A stretch of DNA of 64,000 nt. Origin: Thiosocius sp963736445 (GTDB lineage Bacteria; Pseudomonadota; Gammaproteobacteria; Chromatiales; Chromatiaceae). Position 1 is the first letter of the stretch. Every line of letters begins with the position of its first letter. The stretch is from NCBI GenBank assembly GCA_963736445.1, contig CAVTOY010000010.1, positions 62,001-126,000 of the forward strand, in the 5' to 3' direction. Shown here piece after piece: positions 17,353 through 29,278 of this stretch. A model generated the notes under the pieces. The model saw nothing but the letters and a program-made list of their open reading frames with translations. It had not been told where the DNA came from and did not search any database. Made by a program: the position numbers and the translations under genes.

Positions 17353-20300
17353 TCAGATCGCCGCCAAGGCTGCCGCCTCTTCCACATCCACCGACACTAG
17401 CCGCGACACCCCGGGTTCGTGCATGGTGACGCCGCTCAGCTGATTGGCGACCTCCATGGTCACCTTGTTGTGTGTGATGAAGATGAACTGCACATGTTCC
17501 GACATTTCCTTGACCAGCGCCGAGTAGCGGCTCACATTGGCATCATCCAGCGGTGCGTCGACTTCGTCGAGCATGCAGAATGGCGCGGGATTGAGGCGGA
17601 AGATCGCGAACACCAGCGCCACGGCGGTCAAGGCCTTTTCGCCGCCCGACAACAGATGGATGCTGCTGTTACGCTTTCCGGGCGGCCGCGCCATGACGGT
17701 GACGCCCGTATCCAGCAGGTCTTCACCCGTCAGCTCGAGATAGGCGTGCCCGCCGCCGAATAGTTTGGGGAACAGCTCCTTGAAGCCGGCGTCGACGCGA
17801 TCGAAGGTCTCTTTGAAGCGTGTCCGAGTCTCCCGGTCGATCTTGCGGATGGCCTCCTCCAGCGTCGCCAGTGACTTGCTGACGTCCTCATGCTGGCTGT
17901 CGAGATAGTCCATGCGCTCGCTCTGTTCCTTGAACTCCTCGATGGCCGCCAGGTTGATCGGCCCGAGGCGCTGGATCCTGCTGGCCAGCGCCTCGGCGCG
18001 CGCCTGCCACGCCTCTGGCGCGGCCTCTTCGGGCATCTCCGCCTCCAGTTGCGCCCGCTCGAGGCCGGTCTCGGCAAGCTGTTCCTCGAGCGTCTTGCTG
18101 CGTACCAGAAACTCCTGGCGGGCCATGCGCGTCTGGTCCAAACCGCCGCGCTCGTTCTGGACGCGCTGTTCAGTCAAATGCCGTGAACGCTCGAGCTCGC
18201 GCAGCGCATGGTCAATGCCCTCGAGATCCTTGCGTGACTGCGACAAGCTGGCCTCGATCGCCGCTCGCACCTGCAGCTGTTGTTCCAGCTTGGCCTGCTG
18301 CTCGCCGACCGGCGCCTTGCCGGCCTCCAGCGAGGCCTCGAGATCGGCACAACGCTCGCCGAGCTGGGTCAACTGCTGTTGCATACGTCCGATACCCGAA
18401 CGCAGCGAATCCTCCGAACTGCGCATCGCCTCGACGCGCAACGCGATCTCGTGCACCCGGTTGCGGGCTTCACCGGCCGTCGTGCGCACGTCATCGAGCG
18501 CAATGCGCAATTGATCGCGCTGCGCCACCAGCTGTTCGCGGCGTTTGCCGAGGTCCTCGATCGACGCCAACGCCTGATGCAGACGGGTGCGGGCGCTCTG
18601 CATGTCCGCCGCGCCCCGTTCGATCTGTTGCTGCAGATCCCGTGCGTCCGCCGCCAGGCCCTCCAGGCGATGCCGGATCTGCTCTGCGCGCGCCTGCTTG
18701 CCACTCATCAGTGCGCGCACCTCGGCGAGGACGCGTTGCGCGGCCTCGACGTCACGCTGCTGCACCTCGCGGGCCTGTTCTGCCTCGGCCAGGGTCAGTC
18801 GGTCGTCGGCCAGCTGGTCGGTCAGCTGCTGCACCTCCGGCTCCAGGTCGGCCTGACGCTGCAGCAGCGCCCTGATCTCCTGCTCGCGTGCCAACACACC
18901 GGCACCTGCATCTGCCCCGCGCTGCGCACTCATCCAGCCGCGACCGACGCACAGGCCATCCGGGGTTACCAGGCACTCGCCCGCGCCGAGCTCGCTGCGC
19001 CGCCGCAGTGCCTCGGTCAGATCGCTGGCAGTGTAGATACTGTTCAGGACATGGATCACGGCCGGCGGGCCGTCGACAAGCGCCGCCAGCGTCCCGTCGC
19101 GCGCCTCCGCCTGCGCTCCGTCGCTTTCGAAGAGCGTGAGCGCACCGCGTTCGAGCGCGGCCAAGCGGCTACCCGGTCCCTCGAGCCGCTCCACCATGCA
19201 GGCCTGAAGCTGCTCGGCCAGCACGACCTCGACCGCCCGCTGCCAGGCAGCGGGCACCTGCAGGATCTCCAGCAGGCGCGGCGCGGCGGACAGCCCCTGC
19301 GCGTTCAGCCATTGTTCGATGCCCTCATCGCCTTCACTGCGCGCGGCCTGCTGCAGCGCCTGCAGCGAGGCCAGGCGCCCTTTGAGGGTCTCGAGCTCGG
19401 TGCGGGCGGAAGCCAACGCCTCCTGCAATCCCTGGCTACGTTCTCTCAGCTCGGCGATGGCCTGAACCCGGGCCTCGACGTGCTCGCGCGCCGCCATCAG
19501 TGCCGCCTCACCCTCCGTCTCGCGACGCTGCAGATCCGTTATCTCGGCCTGCAGCGAAAGGTCGGAGAGCTGCTCGCGCTCCTCGGCGTTACGTGCAACA
19601 CGACGCTTGAGCTGCACCTCCTGTTCTTCGAGGTGGTTGATTCGGGTGCGCTCCACCTGCGCCTGCTGCGCCGGTTCGTTGGCGCGCTGGTTGAAATCGT
19701 CCCACCCGGTTTGCCAAGCCTGCATGGCGGCCTCCGCCTCCTGCAATTTTTCGACGGCCGAATCCGCGCTAGACCTGGCCTCATCGAGCATCGGCCGATC
19801 GCGGTCCAGTTCGCCCGCCAGTTCGGCGAGTCGGCCGCTGTCCTGTGCACTGAGTGCCTGAGCCTGCTCCAGCGCGTGGCGCGCCTGCACGAGGTCGGCC
19901 TCCTCGCGACGCCGCGCCTCGCGCGCATACTGGATGGATTCCTCGAGACGCGCGATCTCCGAGCCCACCGCATAGAAACTGCCCTGAATCTCATTGAACG
20001 CGTCGTTGGCCTCGGTGTGCGCGGCGCGCTGCTGTTCGATCTTGCGCCTCGAGGTTGCGCTGCTCGGCGAGGGCCGCCTGAAGTCGGTTTTCCTGTTCTG
20101 CGATCAGGCGATCGCGCTGCGCGACGTCCGCCAGCATGGCCTCGAGCCGCAGGACCACCAACTCGGCGCGTACCCGACGCTCTTCCTCGCGATAGGCCTT
20201 GTACTTCTGCGCAGTAGCCGACTGACGTTCGAGGTGCCTGAGCTGTTTCTGAACCTCTTCGCGCAGGTCGTCCAGGCGCTCGAGGTTTTCACGCGTGTGC

Positions 20301-20854
20301 CCCATGCGATTCTCAGTCTCGCGCCGGCGTTCCTTGTATTTAGAGATCCCGGCCGCTTCTTCCAGATAGACGCGCAGGTCCTCCGGGCGTGCCTCAATGA
20401 TGCGCGAGATCATCCCCTGCTCGATGATCGAGTAGCTGCGTGGTCCGAGCCCGGTGCCGAGAAACAGATCGGTGATGTCGCGGCGCCGGCAACGCACGCC
20501 ATTGAGAAGGTACAGCGACTGGCCATCGCGCGAGACCTGGCGCTTGACCGAGATCTGGCCGTATTGGGCATATTGTCCGCCGGCACTGCCGTCGGCGTTG
20601 TCGAAAATCAGCTCGATAGACGCCGTACCGACCGGCTTGCGGCTACTCGAACCATTAAAAATGACATCCGCCATCGACTCGCCGCGCAGCATCTTGGCCG
20701 AGCTCTCCCCCATGACCCAGCGCACCGCATCGATCACATTGGACTTGCCGCAGCCATTGGGACCGACGATGCCGACCAGGTTGCTCGGGAACAGGACAGT
20801 GGTCGGATCGACGAAGGATTTGAAGCCCGCCAGCTTGATTTTTTCCAGACGCAT
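17353..20854 (-). CDS. smc: Chromosome segregation ATPase SMC, one frameshift
   Basis: The condensin-like SMC protein, about 1167 residues when the two frames are joined. The N-terminal head begins MRLEKIKLAGFKSFVDPTTV with Walker A GPNGCGKSN. Long coiled coils follow, with a hinge near the middle (about residues 520-650, LLEILQVPAAWQRAVEVVLA), and the C-terminal head has LLSGGEKALTAVALVFAIF and Walker B CMLDEVDAPLDDANV. The frame breaks near 20047 (LEAQ/ RKIEQQRAAH); one missing base restores a continuous coiled coil. ATG 20854 is chosen because it starts the conserved head; the frame opens 16 codons further upstream. It is divergent from queF. Confidence 0.93.
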
Positions 20855-21046
20855 GGCGCGCAAAGATACAGGATGGCCGACACGCGGCACAAGACAAAAC
20901 ATCCTATACCAGATCGCTGCAAGATACGTCGGTAACCTATTGTTTTGAAAATTTTTCCGTTGATTACTTAAAGTGCTTTGTCGACCTGCAGCAGCGTCAA
21001 TCGCGTATACTGCGGCGGGTGTGACGCATCGCCAGCAGGACCCGCC

Positions 21047-21436
21047 ATGATGACCCAGCCGAGTAGAGCGCTCGAGACCTTCGAGAACCCGTGCCCGGAG
21101 CGCGACTACACCATACGCATCCGCATGCCCGAGTTCACCTGCCTGTGCCCGAAGACCGGCCAGCCCGATTTCGCCACCCTGTATCTGGAGTACGTCCCCG
21201 CCGATCGCTGTGTCGAACTGAAGTCGCTAAAGCTCTACGTCTGGTCCTACCGTGACGAAGGAGCATTTCACGAGGCCGTGACCAACCGTATCCTGGACGA
21301 CCTGGTGCAGGCCACGGACCCCAGATTCATGCGTCTGACGGCCGAGTTCAATGTTCGCGGTGGCGTTTACACCAAGGTCATCGCCGAACATCGAGACGAT
21401 AGCTGGACGGCGCCGCCCGCGGTCACGCTACCCTGA
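21047..21436 (+). CDS. queF: NADPH-dependent 7-cyano-7-deazaguanine reductase QueF
   Basis: A 129-residue single-domain (short, YkvM-type) QueF, which reduces preQ0 to preQ1 in queuosine synthesis for tRNA. The catalytic Cys lies in EFTCLCPKTGQPDFATLYL and the family signature ELKSLKLYVWSYRDEGAFHE follows. The C-terminal RGGVYTKVIAEHR is typical. ATG 21047 is preferred: AGCAGGA lies 7 bases before it, and upstream in-frame residues are not conserved in type. TATACT at 21007-21012 could be its -10 box, though no good -35 is seen. An FGGY kinase follows 12 bases later. Confidence 0.95.
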   Translation: MMTQPSRALETFENPCPERDYTIRIRMPEFTCLCPKTGQPDFATLYLEYVPADRCVELKSLKLYVWSYRDEGAFHEAVTNRILDDLVQATDPRFMRLTAEFNVRGGVYTKVIAEHRDDSWTAPPAVTLP

Positions 21437-21448
21437 ATCGCCCGCACG

Positions 21449-22768
21449 GTGGAGCCCGCGCGACCGGCGCCAGACTGCTACATTGGCGTGGATCTCGGCA
21501 CCTCTGGCTGCCGGGCCGTCGCCATCGATGCGGCAGGTCGTATCACCGCCGAGGCGCGCGTCAATCTGCCGCGCTCGCGACACCCCTACCCCGGCGCTAG
21601 CGAACAACATCCTGAAGACTGGTGGAAGGCGGTTATCGAGGTGCTCAGCGACCTCGACGCGCCGCAGACGGGTCGCGTCCGGGCGCTCAGCGTGGACGCC
21701 ACCTCGTCGACTCTGCTGCTCTGCGATCAAAACGGCGCCCCCTGCTCGCCGGCTCTGATGTACGACGACCGGCGTGCGCTGGCGGAGGCCGATGAGATCG
21801 CACGGCTCGCCCCACTCGACAGCCCGGCGCGCGGCGTCTCCTCCGCGCTCGCAAAGCTGTTGATGCTACTGCGCAGCGCGCCACGCGAGGCGGCACATGC
21901 GTTACATCAAGCCGACTGGATCAATGGTCGGCTCAGCGGGATCTTCGGCATTGCCGATGAGAACAATGTGCTCAAACTGGGTTTCGATCCGGTCACCCGG
22001 CGCTGGCCGGATTGGATCGCTGACCTGGGGGTTTCGCCCGGGCTACTTCCCGAGGTGCGCCCGGTGGGCTCGCCACTGGGCACCATCACGCAATCGCTCG
22101 CGAGGCGACTCGGTTGGCCGCATGATGTGAGTCTAGTGGCAGGCACCACCGACAGCAATGCAGCGACACTGGCTGCCGGCATCGATCGCCCGGGCGACGC
22201 CGTCACCTCGCTCGGTAGCACTCTGGTCGTCAAACTGGTCAGCGACCGCCCAGTCTTCGCTGCGCGTTACGGCGTCTATAGCCATCGCATCGGGGATCAC
22301 TGGCTGACCGGGGGTGCCTCCAACTCCGGTGGTGCCGTCCTCAGAGAGTATTTCAACGATTCGGAACTCAAAGAACTCAGCCGGCAGATCGATCCGGGAC
22401 GGCCGCTCGATCTCTACTACTACCCGCTGATCGTCGCAGGCGAGCGTTTCCCGGAGAGCGATCCGAACAAACAGCCGCGCCTGCAGCCGCGGCCGCAGGC
22501 GCCCCATGCGTTTCTTCAGGCCATGCTGGAGGGCATTGCAGACATCGAGGCGACGGGCTATGCGCGTCTCGCCGAACTCGGTGCGCCCTTGCCCCAGCGC
22601 GTCTTCTCGGCGGGCGGCGGTGCGGCAAATGCCACCTGGCAAGCGATTCGCGAACGCAAACTCGGCGTGCCTGTGCTAACCGCCAGACACAGCGAATCTG
22701 CCTATGGTGCCGCGCTGATTGCCCGCGGGGAGTTCAGGTCCGTCGCGCATGGTGCGATACCCAACTGA
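21449..22768 (+). CDS. FGGY-family carbohydrate kinase
   Basis: A 439-residue sugar kinase. The N-terminal actin-like domain begins YIGVDLGTSGCRAVAIDAAG (phosphate 1), with SVDATSSTLLLCD and a second nucleotide motif VAGTTDSNAATLAAG near residue 228. The adenosine motif is RVFSAGGGAANATWQAIRE near 395. It is shorter than xylulokinases (about 480-500) and best resembles the D-ribulose/sedoheptulose-type branch of FGGY kinases; the substrate cannot be fixed. It starts with GTG 21449, 12 bases after queF, so the two are probably co-transcribed, though they share no pathway. Confidence 0.82.
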   Translation: MEPARPAPDCYIGVDLGTSGCRAVAIDAAGRITAEARVNLPRSRHPYPGASEQHPEDWWKAVIEVLSDLDAPQTGRVRALSVDATSSTLLLCDQNGAPCSPALMYDDRRALAEADEIARLAPLDSPARGVSSALAKLLMLLRSAPREAAHALHQADWINGRLSGIFGIADENNVLKLGFDPVTRRWPDWIADLGVSPGLLPEVRPVGSPLGTITQSLARRLGWPHDVSLVAGTTDSNAATLAAGIDRPGDAVTSLGSTLVVKLVSDRPVFAARYGVYSHRIGDHWLTGGASNSGGAVLREYFNDSELKELSRQIDPGRPLDLYYYPLIVAGERFPESDPNKQPRLQPRPQAPHAFLQAMLEGIADIEATGYARLAELGAPLPQRVFSAGGGAANATWQAIRERKLGVPVLTARHSESAYGAALIARGEFRSVAHGAIPN

Positions 22769-22769
22769 T

Positions 22770-22792
22770 AAAGACCACGCCACAGTGGTCCC
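22770..22792 (-). terminator. Weak terminator after prsT
   Basis: On the minus strand GACCAC and GTGGTC pair around a 6-base loop and are followed by TTTATC, just after the prsT stop. The stem is short and the T run poor, so it may only be partly effective. The opposing FGGY kinase gene ends at its edge. Confidence 0.4.
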
Positions 22793-22803
22793 CGCGGCGA
22801 GGT

Positions 22804-25596
22804 TCAGCTGCCTAGTTTGTCGAGCAGATCACGCGCCGATTCGGCGGCCGCACTATCGGGATTCTCCCGCGCAATGCGTTCCAATATCGGCCGCGCCTCG
22901 CTGTCACGGTTCATCGCATGCAGCGCCTGGGCGACATGCAATCCAATGTCCGCATTGCGCGGCGCAATGATCAGCGCCTGCTGCAGTGCTGCCAGACCGT
23001 CGCTCTTGCGCCCTTGCTGAAAAAGCACCCAGCCGTAGGTATCGACGATCTCCGCACGCGAGGGCGCCAGTTCATAGGCCCGGGTGGCCAGCTCGAGGGC
23101 ACGCTGGGGGTCGCTGTCCAGATACAGCCAAGCCAGGTTATTTAGGATTATAGGGTTGGGATCGGTGTAATTGAGCGATCGCTCGTAGGCCTGCACCGCC
23201 TCATCGGTCTGCCCGGACTGCTGATTCAACATACCGAGATTCGCCCAACCCGCGCCATCTTCGGCATACTCTTCCAGCCAGTTCCGCAACATCGCGATCC
23301 CCTGCTGTGGCTGCCCAGACGCGGCCAGCGCGCTGGCCAACGCATTGACGCGCCGCGAGCTGCGATCGATGCGCAAGGCCGCCTCGCTGGCGGCCAGGGC
23401 CTGTGCGGCCTGTCCCTTGCCGCGATACGCCGCCGCCTCGATGTCATAGCCGAACACTTGATCGGGAAAATGTGCCTGAATTTTCTGCGCCACTTCGAGA
23501 GCGGCGTCATAGCGTTTTTCCCGCAGCTCCAGCTCGCCCAGCCCAACCCAGACCACTGGGACTTTGTGCTCCACATCCAAGGCAATTGCCCGCTCAAAGC
23601 TCACCCGCGCACTCGCGGAGTCGCCCGCGGCGGCCTGGGCGCGCGCTAGCTGGAACCAGCCTTCCATGGCGCCGGGCTGCGACTCGGTCAACTTCTTCAG
23701 CGTGTAGGTGGCATTGGCGAAGTCGCCGCTCTGCAGCTGCGCCATGCCCTTCAGATGCAAGACCGCAGGCTGCTCAGCCTGCTTTCGATTCAGACCGGTG
23801 AGCAAGCTGTTCGCCTTGAGGCCCTCGTTCTGGCGAAGATAATTCTCCGCCAGCATAAGGATCGGCTGCAGGGCCTCGGGGTTGGTCTGATTCGCACGCT
23901 GCAGCCAGCGCTCGGCACTTGCACCATCATTTTGGGTCCGGGCCAGGGCGGCCATCCCAAGCATCGCCCCGAGGTGTTTTGGATCCTGTCGCAGCACTGC
24001 CTCGTAGGCGGCAACCGCCTCGCCCGATCGCCGCTCCGCCAGGGCTAGACGTGCGAGATTCATGTGCGCGACCAGAAACTCTGGATCTTTCTCCAAGGCG
24101 AGATTGAAGTTTTTCCTAGCAAGATCGAAGTTACGCCCGGATAGATACGCCAAACCGATGAGATTGTCAGGAATCGGGCTGTCAGGCATGCGGTTCTGCA
24201 AGGCCTGTGAGGCCGCGATCGCCTTGTCGAACTTCTCATTTTTGAGATAACTGAGGACCAGCAACACGTCGGCCTGGATCACGTCCTGGCCCAGCGCCAC
24301 CGCAGACTCGAGTTCGCTGATAGCCGCCGTAGTATCGCCGGTCACGATCCTGCCCACGGCCAGCTGGGTACGCAGTAGCGCCTGATCAGGATCCAGTTCG
24401 ACCGCGCGCTGAATGTATTCTGCGCCCTTGCTGTTGTCCCCGGTCTGCAGGTAAGCCGTGCCCATAAGCGCTAATAGCTGCGCGTCCTGGGTATTCTCGT
24501 CGACCAACGACGACAGGACGGCGACCGCCCGATCCGGCTGGCGCAGCTTCAGACGCGAGGCGCCCAGCAGCTTGACTACCTGCAGATTGCGCGGCAGGCT
24601 GGCAACGACGCGTGAGAGATAGTCGTCGGCAACGGTGAACTCGTCGCGCGCGTAGCTGACGATCCCATAGAGCAACTGGGCCTGGAGATTGCTCGGCGCG
24701 ACGCTCAACAGACGCTGAAGCTCGTCCGACGCGCGGTCGTAGTCTTTCTCCTGGAACGACAGCAGCGCCTGCAGGTACATGCTAGCAGGCAGGTTTGGCG
24801 CCAAACGGTTGAGGGCAGCAAGATCCTGGCGTGCCGCTGCTGCGTCGCGCTGCGAGAGATGGATGAGCGCCAGACCGATGTAGGCGCGCGGATTGCCCGG
24901 CCCCTCCTCTAAGACCCGCGCATAGTCGATCGCAGCATCCTCAATGCGCTGCAGCCGCCGCAGCAGATCGCCGCGCGCAAGGCGACTCTCGACGTGCCCT
25001 GGGTGATCAATCAGGATATTATCGAACAGCTCCAGGGCCTGCTGCTCATCACCTTTCAGCAGCAGAATCTGCGCCTTGCCCAGACGAGCCATCGGATTGC
25101 CGCCATCGACGGCGAGCGCTGCGTCGTATTCGAGCGCAGCGGCATCGATTTGACGCAGCATGAGATTGGCAAGGCCGCGCAGCGCCAGCAGTTCGGCGCG
25201 CGGCTGAGGCGGCAGGGTCTGATCCACCTCGACCTCGTCCAACATCTCGCGATATTTGCCCTGCAGCATTAACGCGCTGGCATAGCCCGGCATCCATTCC
25301 TCCTTCCCGGCGTCGAGGTCGCGCGCCCGCGCGAACTCCTTGGCCGCTGCCGCAGCATCCGCGTTCTGCAACTGCAGCGTGGCAAGAAGCAAACGTGCCT
25401 GGACGTTTGCAGGATCAAGCTGCAGGGCGTTTTTGAGCTGGATGATCGCGGCCCTGGCCTCGCCGGCAGCAATGTACTGACGTGCCTCCTCGATGTAATC
25501 ATCGGCCCCTGCGGCGGCCGCGACACTGGCGCTCAACAGCAACAAGGCAACGCTGATCACAGCTATGGTTGCTTTGCTTCCGGTGCATTTAGGCAT
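22804..25596 (-). CDS. prsT: XrtA/PEP-CTERM system TPR-repeat protein PrsT
   Basis: A 930-residue exported protein made of about 20 tetratricopeptide repeats, e.g. AIIQLKNALQLDPANVQARL near residue 50 and AVQAYERSLNYTDPNPIILN near 800. It matches the PrsT family found beside exosortase A exopolysaccharide loci, where it probably scaffolds polymer assembly or export in the periplasm. The signal peptide (IAVISVALLLLSASVAAAAG) has no lipobox Cys, although the family is often described as a lipoprotein. AAGGAG lies 8 bases before the ATG. It follows prsK-prsR in the same direction, with about 105 bases between prsR and prsT. Confidence 0.9.
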   Translation of the reverse strand: MPKCTGSKATIAVISVALLLLSASVAAAAGADDYIEEARQYIAAGEARAAIIQLKNALQLDPANVQARLLLATLQLQNADAAAAAKEFARARDLDAGKEEWMPGYASALMLQGKYREMLDEVEVDQTLPPQPRAELLALRGLANLMLRQIDAAALEYDAALAVDGGNPMARLGKAQILLLKGDEQQALELFDNILIDHPGHVESRLARGDLLRRLQRIEDAAIDYARVLEEGPGNPRAYIGLALIHLSQRDAAAARQDLAALNRLAPNLPASMYLQALLSFQEKDYDRASDELQRLLSVAPSNLQAQLLYGIVSYARDEFTVADDYLSRVVASLPRNLQVVKLLGASRLKLRQPDRAVAVLSSLVDENTQDAQLLALMGTAYLQTGDNSKGAEYIQRAVELDPDQALLRTQLAVGRIVTGDTTAAISELESAVALGQDVIQADVLLVLSYLKNEKFDKAIAASQALQNRMPDSPIPDNLIGLAYLSGRNFDLARKNFNLALEKDPEFLVAHMNLARLALAERRSGEAVAAYEAVLRQDPKHLGAMLGMAALARTQNDGASAERWLQRANQTNPEALQPILMLAENYLRQNEGLKANSLLTGLNRKQAEQPAVLHLKGMAQLQSGDFANATYTLKKLTESQPGAMEGWFQLARAQAAAGDSASARVSFERAIALDVEHKVPVVWVGLGELELREKRYDAALEVAQKIQAHFPDQVFGYDIEAAAYRGKGQAAQALAASEAALRIDRSSRRVNALASALAASGQPQQGIAMLRNWLEEYAEDGAGWANLGMLNQQSGQTDEAVQAYERSLNYTDPNPIILNNLAWLYLDSDPQRALELATRAYELAPSRAEIVDTYGWVLFQQGRKSDGLAALQQALIIAPRNADIGLHVAQALHAMNRDSEARPILERIARENPDSAAAESARDLLDKLGS

Positions 25597-25702
25597 TTGG
25601 CGAACTCCTTGTTGATTAGCCGGGGCCGTCTTGGGTGCAAAACGGCAACTGATTTAGTCTGACAGGCATCCTGATGATCGTCGATCAGCGCGGCGCGCCC
25701 GT

Positions 25703-27064
<1,362 letters not shown>

Positions 27065-27067
27065 TGT

Positions 27068-29186
27068 CTATCGATCCTTCTCAATCGCCATTCGCTGCCC
27101 ACCCGAGCCGGAAGCCTGCTGCTTTTCCAGGGGCAGCAGGATACGAAAAACGGTACCGCGACCCGGCGTGCTCTCCACCTTCACCTGACCGCCGAGTGCC
27201 GAAATCACCTCGCGACATTCATAGGCGCCGATTCCCATGCCGGTGAGCCCCTTTGTCGAATCGAATGGCCGGAACAGCCGCGTCTTGATGAACTGTGCAT
27301 CCATCCCGCTCCCGGTATCGCAGATCTCCACTATAGCCTGGTCACCGGATACGCGCAGTAGGAGCTCGACGCGGCCATCCGGCGGCGTGGCGTCCTGCGC
27401 ATTCTGTACCACATGGCCGAGCACCGCAGACAGACGATCCGGCTCGGCGAGCACGTAGGCATCGCTCACCTCTGCGTTGAGCACCGGCACGGGTCGACTG
27501 TTGGATTTCGCCAGCACCACGTCCTGCAATTCTGCCAGCAGGTTGATGCGCCGGCGTGCGCCAGTGACATCGGCGCTTTTCAATTGCGCCATCAGACGGT
27601 TCATCTTATTGACTGCATTCTCGATGGTACCGACCGCATCGTCGATAAAGGCCGGATTGCGTTTGTGCCGGGCCGCATTCTTAGCTACCAGCGACAGCTG
27701 GGCAATGAGATTCTTGAGATCGTGGATAACGAACGCGGATAGCCGGTTAAAACCCTCGAACTGTCTGGCCTCCGCCAGGGCCTCAGCTGCCTGATTGAGC
27801 GCCAGGTAGCTTGCCGCCTGCATACCGACGGTCTTCAGCAGGTCGAGGTTCTCCCAGTTGATCGATTGCGGCGCGCGGGGCTGCAAGAGCATCACGAAAC
27901 CAAGCAGCCGTTCTTCATGCATCAACGGCACGATCAGCCAGGCATCGGCATTGTCCAGCACCCAGGCCGGCAACGGAAGGTCACCATAGACATCCGGCGC
28001 GGTACGCAGTTCGTCGACGTTGATGACCCAGCGCTGATTCTCCATGAAAGGCACCATGGGTTCTGTCGCCGCAATCGTCGCGTCGACGACGTACTGGGCG
28101 TTGAATCGCGCCTTGAATCGGTAGTCCCCCTTCTCATTTTGCAGCCATAACAGCCCCCCCGAACTTTCAACGATCTCGGCCAAGGCCCAAATGGCCCGCT
28201 CGTGAAGCGGCATCTCGACTCGCCTGCCGGCCAACAGTCCGATGACACGCAGCCATTCCTCCCGGTAATCGTAACGGTAACTGAAGAAATGCTTGTTTAA
28301 AAAGACCTTGGTGCGTGCCCTGAACTGACCCGAGAACAAGAGGGTCACCAAGACGATAAGCGCACCGAACAGGAAGGCGATCTGCAGCACACCGCCCCAT
28401 TCTCCGCCGTAGAGTCTTGATGTAGTAACCGGCGAGGGCCATCAACAACATGTAAAGCCCGGCGCTGAACAGGGTCGTCGAATGCAGCACCATGCGGCGT
28501 GACAGGGATAGCGGCAGACTCCAGTCCGGATTGCGCGCCGCCGTGACGGCAATCATCGGTATCGCGATGACCGCGACAAACCCGCGCGCCGACCAGATCG
28601 CGGCATCCACGCGATGGAACAACAGCGCATCGGTGTAAAGATAGAAGTCGAAGGCGAACATCACGCCCAGACCGAAACACAGGTATTTGATCCCCCAACG
28701 TTGTTCGGTGGGCGTATTGCGGAATAGCTGTTCCACTAAGGCCATACCGAGCACGGCGAACAGCAGCTGCCCGATCAGCAAGAACTCCCGCTGCAATTCG
28801 GCCGGCCGCATCTGCCCAATCACCGCTGGCACATCCACTAGCATCGCCAGCATCACCAGGCCGAGGGTCAAACAGGCCAGCCGCACATAGCCAAGCAGGC
28901 GGCTGTAGAGCGCGCTACCTTCGGCGAAGGGCTTGAGCACGTGCAGCAGAAAGAAGATCCACAGCAGGTTGCGAACAACCTCGGCCGCCCACACCAGGTC
29001 GAGCCCGGGGACAGCAAAGCGGGCCTGCAGCGCAGCGGCAAGCGCCCAGGCGCAGGAGCCGCCGACTGCCAGCAGCAACTGCGTGCCCTGAAAGCGTCCG
29101 CGCCACCCGGTCAGCAAGATCAGGAACAGGACGAAAAATGCAAGGCCGGCGACGCCATAGCCGTAAAACGCGAGCTCGCTCACCAT
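27068..29186 (-). CDS. prsK: XrtA/PEP-CTERM system histidine kinase PrsK, one frameshift
   Basis: A membrane sensor kinase of about 705 residues. The N-terminal part (from MVSELAFYGYGVAGLAFFVL) has eight or so membrane segments. The frame breaks near 28415, in YYIKT / GVLQIAFLFGALIVLV, where one surplus T explains the shift. The cytoplasmic part has a GAF-like domain (about residues 320-450), the phospho-acceptor motif FVIHDLKNLIAQLSL, and ATPase boxes CDTGSGMD and GMGIGAYE. It should phosphorylate PrsR. ATG 29186 starts the first membrane segment. The signal sensed is unknown; no periplasmic domain of any size is visible. Confidence 0.88.
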
Positions 29187-29278
29187 GCTGTCACGGCCCT
29201 CCGCGATAGGGTGCCGGCGCACGGCCGGAAGGCGGCCCAGTGCGCTGGTCCGCGATGCAGCATGGTGACATGTGCAGG

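Noticed and set aside
18280..20217. 645-codon plus-strand frame opposite smc
   Set aside because: It is antisense to the conserved SMC coiled coil and resembles no protein family; such shadows are common at this GC content.
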